DNA of 28,481 nt from positions 1 through 28,481 of the forward strand of contig CABRFW010000003.1 in NCBI GenBank assembly GCA_902470265.1. The letters run 5' to 3'. The DNA comes from an uncultured Collinsella sp. (lineage in GTDB: Bacteria > Actinomycetota > Coriobacteriia > Coriobacteriales > Coriobacteriaceae). The notes below the pieces were generated by a model that was given only the letters and a program-made list of their open reading frames with translations, searched no databases and had not been told where the DNA came from. Positions within the stretch are counted from its first letter, which is position 1. Each line of letters opens with the position of its first letter. Of the stretch, positions 6,799 through 12,946 are shown piece by piece. Position numbers and translations under genes: made by a program.

Positions 6799-7155
6799 TT
6801 ACCTCCCCTCCAACTTCAGCTGCAGCAGCAGATCACTCAGCTCAGGGCACTTGCTGGAAAGGCGTGTTTGAACGCACTCGCCCATCCCCCATCGCTGGCG
6901 GATCTCCTGGGCGTGCGGACTCACGTGATAGTCCCCGTTCATCACTTGTTTGAGTAGTTTGGCGGTCACGCGGGCATCGGCTAGGGCACTGTGGGCGTGG
7001 CACGTCGACTCGTCGAACTCGATGTCAAACCACGTTGCCGCGTCACCCAAAGAGACGCACCCGTGGCTGCCCACGTCCATGATCGAGGTATAAAACGCCC
7101 GCAGGTCGGCCCAGTCCGTAGGAAAGCCAGCAAGGCTGACGTGCTTCGTCCACTA
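6799..7155 (-). pseudogene. Truncated copy of the DEDDh exonuclease gene (3' end)
   Basis: The minus-strand frame ending at the TAA at 6799-6801 encodes about 115 residues nearly identical to the C-terminal half of the exonuclease at 8529: FPTDWADLRAFYTSIMDVGSHG, the HSALADARVTAKLL active-site segment and the end PELSDLLLQLKLEGR. Identity is strong from 6801 to about 7150 and offset by 1730 bp from the intact copy. Upstream the frame meets a TAG at 7153-7155 and similarity decays. The first catalytic motif (D-x-E) is missing, so no active nuclease can be made. An internal ATG at 7080 leaves a 93-residue open frame, but it has no good ribosome binding site. Confidence 0.75.
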
Positions 7156-7250
7156 ATCGTCCTCGAACCGCCACTAGTCCGTCCCGTCCCAGCAGGCCGC
7201 TCAACGGTGAGATAATGCCCACGACTATCAACGTAAGCAAGGAGCACGCT

Positions 7251-8486
7251 ATGGCAGACAACGAGACCAAACCCTCGGCGGATGACGGCCGAGAGGAACT
7301 CGTGGCAAAACAACTCGCATCCACCAAAATCCACCTCGCGCTCACTCAGGAGCGGGCGGACGTCTCCGGCGCCATCAAGCTCCCGCTCGAACGAGTCCCC
7401 CAGCTCGGCATAGCGCTCGCCTCACTTCCCTCGACATTCCGCACCGTCACCAATACGGTGAGTGTGCCTATGCTGCTCCGGCCAACCAACAAGTTTGGCA
7501 ATCCGCTTGACCCATCGATACTTCAATCGTTCAAGGACGGCAGCGGCCTCATGGGGTCCTACCGCGATGCGGCCAAGGGTTTCGGGCAGGCGCGCCTCCA
7601 CGTAGTCGAGGGCGACATCGCCACAAGCGTCACGCAGGTGCCTTACGATCCAACGTCGTTGTTCATGGCAGCCGCAATCGCGCAGATAAACCAAAAGCTC
7701 GACTCCATCCAGGAGTCCGTCGACGAAATGTTCGAGTACATGCGTCAGCGCGACAAGGCCAACATGCGTGGCGATCTCAAGACGCTCGCAGATATCCTCA
7801 ACGGTTACAGCTTCAACTGCGGCGACGCCACCTACATGGCCAACGCCCATATGAAGGTGCTCGACATCGAGCACGCGTCCACGCGTGACATGGAACTCTT
7901 CCGCTCGCAGGCGCAGGCGGACCTGAAAAAGAAAGGGTTCATCGAGGTGCGAGACGACGTGAAAAGGCGTCTCGACCAGGTTCTCGACTATCTCAAGGAC
8001 TACCAGCTCGCCACCTATATCCACGCGTTCTCGCTGTTCCTCGAGTCCATGCTCACCCAGAACTTCGAGCCCGCAAAGCTCGCAGACACTGCCGCAAAAA
8101 TCGAAGCGGACTCGCTTGCGTACCGCGAGCTCTACACCGAGTGTTACGACGCACTCGAGGCAAGCGCTGCCGACACTATCGACGTGGCACTTCTGGGCGG
8201 CATCGCGTCCGCTGGCAAGATGCTCGGTCGCGTCATCGCGGCGACGCCCATCGGCGAGTTCACGCCCATAGACGAGGCGCTTGAGGGTGCAGGAGAGGAC
8301 ATCGGCAGGTTCAACGACGAGCAATCCGAGAAACTCATCGAGAAGCTCCACCAGGCAAAGACGCCCGACGTCGCGCCGTTCAGGCAGAGCATAATGGAGA
8401 TCGACACCCTCTACAACCGCCCCACGCAAATCGCCGTGGACGCCGAGAACGTCTACATCCTGCCTGCCGAGCAGCAGGAAGAGTAG
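7251..8486 (+). CDS. Unknown 411-aa coiled-coil protein with a Gly/Ala-rich hydrophobic segment
   Basis: A 411-residue acidic protein I do not recognise. After a charged N-terminus, residues about 135-190 look like a coiled coil (AAIAQINQKLDSIQESVDEM, then FEYMRQRDKANMRGDLKTL). A long helical region follows (about 230-290). Around 315-345 lies a glycine- and alanine-rich hydrophobic stretch (VALLGGIASAGKMLGRVIAA), then an acidic C-terminus. Long helices plus one Gly-rich apolar hairpin-like segment resemble helical pore-forming or membrane-remodelling proteins, but this is inference. ATG 7251 has AAGGAG at 7239-7244; an in-frame ATG at 7215 lacks one. It lies between direct repeats formed by the intact and truncated exonuclease copies and ends tail-to-tail with the exonuclease, 42 bp away. 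Confidence 0.75.
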   Translation: MADNETKPSADDGREELVAKQLASTKIHLALTQERADVSGAIKLPLERVPQLGIALASLPSTFRTVTNTVSVPMLLRPTNKFGNPLDPSILQSFKDGSGLMGSYRDAAKGFGQARLHVVEGDIATSVTQVPYDPTSLFMAAAIAQINQKLDSIQESVDEMFEYMRQRDKANMRGDLKTLADILNGYSFNCGDATYMANAHMKVLDIEHASTRDMELFRSQAQADLKKKGFIEVRDDVKRRLDQVLDYLKDYQLATYIHAFSLFLESMLTQNFEPAKLADTAAKIEADSLAYRELYTECYDALEASAADTIDVALLGGIASAGKMLGRVIAATPIGEFTPIDEALEGAGEDIGRFNDEQSEKLIEKLHQAKTPDVAPFRQSIMEIDTLYNRPTQIAVDAENVYILPAEQQEE

Positions 8487-8528
8487 CGATACACGACAGG
8501 CACGCGCCACGCAGACAGCTAACGCCCC

Positions 8529-9263
8529 CTATCTCCCCTCCGCCTTCAGCTTCAGCAGCAGATCACTCAGCTCAGGGCACTTGCTGGAAAGGCGTGTCTG
8601 GGCTCGCTCGCCCATCCCCCACCGCTGGCGGACTTCCTGGGCACGCGGGCTCACGTGGTAGCCCCCGTCCATTACCTGCTTGAGCAACTTAGCGGTCACG
8701 CGCGCATCGGCTAGGGCGCTGTGGGCGTGACCCGTCGACTCGTCGAACTCGATGCCAAACCACGTCGCCGCGTCACTCAAAGAGACACACCCGTGGCTGC
8801 CCACGTCCATGATCGAGGTGTAAAACGCCTGCAGGTCGGCCCAGTCCGTAGGAAATGCGGAAAGGTCGATGTGCTTTGCCTGGCACTCGGTCAAAAGCTG
8901 TCGACGATCCGCCCCACTCCAACAAACCACCTGGGCGGAGTAGCGACCGATCCAATCGCTGAGCCTTTTGATCACCACATAGAGCGGATCGGCCATCGCG
9001 GTGTCCACAGCCGATATCCCCGTAAGCTCGCGGACGGGATACGCAACGCCTTCGGTAAATTCTGTCTTCACAAACTGCGAGAACTCACCCATAACGTTGC
9101 CGTGGTAATCGAGCTTGACGGCACCGGCCTCAATAATCTCATTGCGCAGCCCACGGCGCTGGCGCTGCTTTGGCACCGGCGCAAACTCAAAGTCCAGCAC
9201 AATCTGGCGCGCAAAGTTCGTCGTATCGATAGCCGAGATACACGGCGTCTTTTCAGCTGACAC
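8529..9263 (-). CDS. DEDDh-family 3'-5' exonuclease (RNase T/DnaQ epsilon fold)
   Basis: A 244-residue exonuclease of the DnaQ/RNase T superfamily, close to KapD/ERI-type proteins. The first active-site motif is IVLDFEF (Asp24, Glu26), and the third is H-S-A-L-A-D, the H-x4-D signature of DEDDh enzymes, near residue 190. These would bind two metal ions for 3'-5' cleavage of RNA or DNA; the substrate is not known. I start it at GTG 9263, preceded by GGAGAAAGG on the minus strand 8 nt upstream. An in-frame ATG at 9377 would add 38 residues with no family resemblance. A truncated copy of the last 115 residues lies at 6799-7155. Confidence 0.85.
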   Translation of the reverse strand: MSAEKTPCISAIDTTNFARQIVLDFEFAPVPKQRQRRGLRNEIIEAGAVKLDYHGNVMGEFSQFVKTEFTEGVAYPVRELTGISAVDTAMADPLYVVIKRLSDWIGRYSAQVVCWSGADRRQLLTECQAKHIDLSAFPTDWADLQAFYTSIMDVGSHGCVSLSDAATWFGIEFDESTGHAHSALADARVTAKLLKQVMDGGYHVSPRAQEVRQRWGMGERAQTRLSSKCPELSDLLLKLKAEGR

Positions 9264-9718
9264 GGTTAGGGCCTTTCTCCGTTGCCTGCCGCTTGCTACA
9301 TAGGCGGCTACATTGCCGTAAGGATAGGCGCCCGTACGGACATGAAAGTGGGGCGCAATACCATGCGCCAGGCACACGCCATGCAGACGGCCCCAAGAGA
9401 GTTGCCCGCTCTATTCAAATGCATGAAAAAGTTTTAGGCCCGGTGACTTGAATCAGCGGTCATCCCGGGCCCATCAGAGCTCGTAGAGCTCTTGGTTGCT
9501 TTGGTCTCGCTCTTCACGGCGCTTATCGAACTTTCCGAGGCACTCAAGCAGCATTCGAAGCATAACAAGTCGCTGCCATTAAGGCACTGACCTCTTGACC
9601 AAGCAACGGCGCTGCCCAGCTATCACCCTTGGGCTGCCGTCAACTTTATTCTATCCGCGAGCATCTGGTTTACCAAATGGATTTTCGGTAAAGGAAGCAC
9701 GGCACGCCCGCAAAACCA
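9264..9718. other. 455-bp intergenic region, no confident gene
   Basis: Upstream of the exonuclease. It contains a hairpin-forming element at 9440-9471 (CCCGGTGAC ... GTCATCCCGGG) that recurs imperfectly near 6668. It also contains a segment at 9368-9391 (CAGGCACACGCCATGCAGAC) resembling 8498-8517 on the other side of the exonuclease. A 29-codon leftward frame at 9474-9563 (MLRMLLECLGKFDKRREERD, then QSNQELYEL) looks protein-like but has no clear ribosome binding site; it may be a relic. Confidence 0.4.
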
Positions 9719-11014
9719 CTACGCCCCAAGTGCCGCCATGGGAATCACCGCCACGCCGTCGTCGCGTGTATAGGCAATGCTCCCCTTTCCAACCACGACC
9801 GCCAAAAACGCCGGCGCGGCATTCTGGGCGGCAGGATTGGAGAGCACTTTCCTCTCCAGCGCCTTGAGATTTCTCGCTCCATCGTCTGCTTTCGCATCAC
9901 TCAGCTTGACCTCGATGGCTCCCCAGCGCCCGTCGTGCTCAACGATCAGATCGACCTCAAGGCCCTTCTCATCTCGGAAATAATGGACACTGTTGTCGAC
10001 ACCGCCGTAGGTGGAAAGGAACACGCGCACGTCGCGCAGGACGAGATTCTCAAAGAGCATCCCCAGCGTTTGCATATCGCCAAGCAGCCGCTCAGGGGTA
10101 GCCCCCAGCAACGCCGCCGCAAGTGACGGGTCACAGAAGTAGCGCTTGGGGCGCACGCGAACGCGGGCCTTCGAGCGCATGGGCGGCTCCCATCCGCACA
10201 GGTCCTCGGTCAGCTTGAGCCTGTTGAAGAGGTCCAAGTACGCAGCGATGGTCCTCTCGTCGGGGCCCGCCTCACCGTACGAGGCGTCCTTTACGAGCGT
10301 CTTGTACGTGACAGCCTGGCTCTCGTTCATGGCAAGAGCTCGCAAAAGGCCGTGTGCAAGCTCGGGCGACATGCCCTCGTCCAGCACGTTGACGTCGAGC
10401 ACCGAGTGCACGTACTGGCTTGCCGTCTCTCGCGCAAGATCTTCCGAAAGCCCAAGATTTGCAGGCCAACCGCCCCTGCAGCACCAGCGGGCGACGTCAT
10501 CCACCGTGCTCTCGCGACGCTGAGGGGCAAAATCCTCGCCCTTAAAGAGGCTTGCCAGTGACACGAGCGGCTCGCCGTCGCCCGACTCACACAGGGCCAT
10601 GGGGCGCATTGACAGACGGGCGATCCTACCCGTGCCGGAATGACGAACATGGCTGCGCTCCTCGCTTTTGAGCGCGGTCGAGCCCGTGAGCAAAAGTGTC
10701 CCCCGTTCGTTGCCGCTCGCGTCCACGAAACGCCGGGCGGCATCCCAAACCTCGGGCACCTCCTGCCATTCATCGACCAGGTGTGGCGCATCGCCGATGA
10801 GCGCCAGGCTTGGGTCGACCTCTGCCGCCGCACGCTGCGCAGGCTCATCGAGCCTGGAGACGCTCGCCGAGCGAGAGAGCGCCGTCCAGGTCTTGCCGCA
10901 CCATTTGGGGCCGTTGATCTCCACACAGCCAAACGCCCGCATAAGGGTGTCGAGGCGCTCCTCTATGAGCCGGGGCCTATATCCCTTTTGGGTCAATCTC
11001 TTTGGTGCATCCAT
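9719..11014 (-). CDS. AAA ATPase with C-terminal DUF4143 domain
   Basis: A 431-residue ATPase of the AAA_14-DUF4143 type, common and multi-copy in gut anaerobes, with unsettled function. Walker A is GPKWCGKT at about 35-42, an acidic Walker B-like HLVDEWQEV is near 78-86, and LLLTGSTAL near 108 is the sensor-like strand. The C-terminal half carries the DUF4143 segment with E-K-G-L-E-V-D-L-I-V-E and A-I-E-V-K-L near 345-372, which has the D...E-x-K pattern of PD-(D/E)XK nuclease-like folds. The start at 11014 is preceded by GAGAGGGA on the minus strand at rather long spacing. Directly upstream lie six elements at a 23-bp period, its likely control region. A second, different ATPase gene lies upstream in the same orientation. 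Confidence 0.88.
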   Translation of the reverse strand: MDAPKRLTQKGYRPRLIEERLDTLMRAFGCVEINGPKWCGKTWTALSRSASVSRLDEPAQRAAAEVDPSLALIGDAPHLVDEWQEVPEVWDAARRFVDASGNERGTLLLTGSTALKSEERSHVRHSGTGRIARLSMRPMALCESGDGEPLVSLASLFKGEDFAPQRRESTVDDVARWCCRGGWPANLGLSEDLARETASQYVHSVLDVNVLDEGMSPELAHGLLRALAMNESQAVTYKTLVKDASYGEAGPDERTIAAYLDLFNRLKLTEDLCGWEPPMRSKARVRVRPKRYFCDPSLAAALLGATPERLLGDMQTLGMLFENLVLRDVRVFLSTYGGVDNSVHYFRDEKGLEVDLIVEHDGRWGAIEVKLSDAKADDGARNLKALERKVLSNPAAQNAAPAFLAVVVGKGSIAYTRDDGVAVIPMAALGA

Positions 11015-11044
11015 AGACGGCCGTCCCTCTCTATCACGCGATAT

Positions 11045-11175
11045 GCGAAATTACGCCATTCTCAATGCTGATTTTACGCTACTTTCAATGTAGTTTTTAC
11101 GCCATGACAGATGTAGTTTTTACGCCATGACAGATGTAGTTTTTACGCCATTTTCATTGAAGGTTTTACGCTTGG
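11045..11175. repeat. Six GCGTAAAA-type elements at exact 23-bp period
   Basis: On the plus strand TACGC occurs at 11052, 11075, 11098, 11121, 11144 and 11167, each exactly 23 bp apart and mostly preceded by a T-run (TTTTACGC). The two central units, 11089-11111 and 11112-11134, are identical over 23 bp. On the minus strand each unit reads GGCGTAAAA followed by a variable part ending CAT. The array lies in the 208-bp gap just before the start of the DUF4143 ATPase gene and after the stop of the other ATPase. The units are contiguous, so this is not a CRISPR. It most resembles an iterated operator. Confidence 0.85.
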
Positions 11176-11222
11176 CATCCTTAGCGCGACCCATTCCGAG
11201 CATCACATCAGAGCGTGCTTGG

Positions 11223-12614
11223 TTATCTCCGCTCGCACATCTCGGCAAACGAAATCAGCTTGGCATCTCCCCTGCTCGCCGCAGCTTCCTGACATCCTTG
11301 CGTAAAGCCTCGCTTCGAGAAGATCGCATAGCTTTTGTGCTGCCGCCTAAAGAGCTCGCTTCGATGCACGAGCTTTTGCAGCACGTCTTCGCCCACCGGT
11401 TCATTGCGCCATTTGCATTCCGCAAACAGCGCAGTGCCCTCGCCATCGTCAACAATCAAGTCGATTTCTTCCTGCGTATGCGTGCGATTATCCGTCCCCC
11501 ACCAGCGCCCAACGCTTGCCGGAACCACATCAAGCTGGCCCGCCCGCGCGAGTTCGTACACGTATTGTCTGCATATAAGCTCAAAGACCGTACCCATGTA
11601 ATCCGATACGTGCGGCTCAATGCGCTCATACGCCATCTCGGCCATATCGTTTTGAATCAGCCCGATGTTCTGCGGAACAAACTTGTACCAGAACCTAAAC
11701 ATCTGATCGCTCAGCAGATACACGGCTCGCTTATTGCTCGTCTCGTTTAGGGGCAGCTCGCGCTCGACAATCCCAAGCGACGCCAGCTTATCCACATAGC
11801 TCTTTACGTTGCTCGCAGGGATTCCCGTAGAGCTCGCAATCTCCGAGATCTTCGAGCGCCCCTGGGCAATTGCTTGCACGATCGCATCATATTGCTCGGG
11901 ATTGCGGCACTCCTGCAATAGCAGGTTACTCGGCTCCTCAAAGAGATAGCCCGTAGGAGTAAGAAAAAGACGTTTGATGTTGTCCTTGAGCGGTGCGGCA
12001 GGATCGACTTTCTCGATATATGCAGGAATGCCACCCGTCATGCCATAGCAAACTGCAGCGTCTTCGCGACCCATGCTCTGCCACAGGCCGAGGGTCGTCA
12101 TAAAATCGAGCGGCATGATCTTAAACTGGGCCGTACGCCTACCGTATAGCGGACTCTCGTAGCCCAACACCTGCTCTTCCATAAACGAAAGCGACGACCC
12201 GCACAGGATAAGCATAAGCTTGGTCTCTTTGTACAAGTGATCGATCTTGTCTTGCAGCAACGAGCTGATCTCGGGATTCGATTGGGCGAGATAAGGATAC
12301 TCGTCGATCACGACAATCAAACGTTCCGTGCGAGCCATGGTAGCCAACGCATCGAACGCCTCGTCAAAACCACGAAACGACACGCCAGCAACACCAACGG
12401 AGCCCGCAAGTATCGCCTGGCTAAAGCCATGCAGGTTTGCCTCTGCATTGGTACGACGAGCTTGAAAGTAAATAGCCTTCTTGCCTTGGATAAACTCTGT
12501 GATAAGACGCGTTTTGCCCACGCGACGGCGGCCGTAAATCACAGGCATCTCAAAGGAGCCCGTGCCATACAGTCGATTGAGCTCGGACATTTCCACTGTT
12601 CTTCCGATAAACAT
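11223..12614 (-). CDS. ATPase with C-terminal DUF234 domain
   Basis: A 463-residue protein of the archaeal-type ATPase/DUF234 family. Walker A, GRRRVGKTR, is at about 28-36. Walker B, VVIDEYPYL, is at about 101-109. The sensor-like strand LILCGSSLSFM is near 150. A winged-helix-like segment lies around 270-300 (ISEIASSTGIPASNVKSYVD). The DUF234 C-terminus has E-E-I-D-L-I-V-D ... F-A-E-C-K-W-R, again a D...E-x-K nuclease-like pattern. Role is unknown; DNA-linked or defence functions are possible. ATG 12614 was chosen because AAAGGAAGGA lies 6 nt upstream; the frame stays open to 12794, but that part runs through the palindromic operator. It is followed by the DUF4143 ATPase on the same strand. 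Confidence 0.88.
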   Translation of the reverse strand: MFIGRTVEMSELNRLYGTGSFEMPVIYGRRRVGKTRLITEFIQGKKAIYFQARRTNAEANLHGFSQAILAGSVGVAGVSFRGFDEAFDALATMARTERLIVVIDEYPYLAQSNPEISSLLQDKIDHLYKETKLMLILCGSSLSFMEEQVLGYESPLYGRRTAQFKIMPLDFMTTLGLWQSMGREDAAVCYGMTGGIPAYIEKVDPAAPLKDNIKRLFLTPTGYLFEEPSNLLLQECRNPEQYDAIVQAIAQGRSKISEIASSTGIPASNVKSYVDKLASLGIVERELPLNETSNKRAVYLLSDQMFRFWYKFVPQNIGLIQNDMAEMAYERIEPHVSDYMGTVFELICRQYVYELARAGQLDVVPASVGRWWGTDNRTHTQEEIDLIVDDGEGTALFAECKWRNEPVGEDVLQKLVHRSELFRRQHKSYAIFSKRGFTQGCQEAAASRGDAKLISFAEMCERR

Positions 12615-12630
12615 AGGCCATCCTTCCTTT

Positions 12631-12682
12631 ACGTTATAGCTAGCTATATTATACCTTCCTATAATATAGCTAGCTATAACGT
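12631..12682. promoter_or_regulatory. Perfect 23-bp inverted repeat before the DUF234 ATPase
   Basis: Arms at 12631-12653 and 12660-12682 are perfect reverse complements around a CCTTCC spacer. Each arm contains the 14-bp self-palindrome TATAGCTAGCTATA (12635-12648 and 12665-12678), with centres 30 bp apart. A TATAAT hexamer appears on each strand at the inner arm ends (minus 12653-12648, plus 12660-12665). It starts 16 bp upstream of the ATPase ATG, immediately before the ribosome binding site, so it must overlap the promoter. Likely a tandem-dimer operator, possibly autoregulatory. Confidence 0.75.
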
Positions 12683-12747
12683 AATTCGACAAGCGGCGCA
12701 CACGAAAGGGGCGGTACACCACCGCACGTGGACCGTTCCGGAAAATG

Positions 12748-12844
12748 CATCCCGTTCTGGAGCCAAAAACTGGGCCGTAGTTTCCGCCAAACATGCCATC
12801 CGTTCATCCCATTCTGAGGCTTGAATCCGGAACACAGTTTCCGC
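12748..12844. repeat. Two diverged 40-bp direct repeats
   Basis: Segments 12748-12787 and 12805-12844 are each 40 nt, begin CATCCC, end AGTTTCCGC and match at 28 of 40 positions without gaps, offset by 57 bp. They lie between the ATPase operator and the terminator of the xanthine dehydrogenase operon. They may be part of a dispersed intergenic repeat; no coding function is evident. Confidence 0.5.
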
Positions 12845-12847
12845 TCC

Positions 12848-12883
12848 AAACAAAAGGCCCCAGCTCGCGATGGAGCCGGGGCC
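12848..12883 (-). terminator. Intrinsic terminator of the purine operon
   Basis: On the minus strand GGCCCCGGCTCC pairs with GAGCTGGGGCC (12883-12856) around a short loop and is followed by TTTTGTTTG. It lies about 65 bp after the xanthine dehydrogenase stop codon. Stem, loop and T-run are all present, so this is a good rho-independent terminator. Confidence 0.85.
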
Positions 12884-12946
12884 AAAGGTGCAGCATATAC
12901 AGTTGGTGTTGTGCGCGAACAGCCCATCAGCAATGCCGTCTGCGCC

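Noticed and set aside
9474..9563. 29-codon leftward frame as a gene
   Set aside because: No ribosome binding site or homology is evident; kept only as a possible relic in the intergenic note.
11045..11175. The 23-bp repeat array as a CRISPR
   Set aside because: Repeats are contiguous with drifting filler, no unique spacers of 30 bp or more exist, and no cas genes are nearby.
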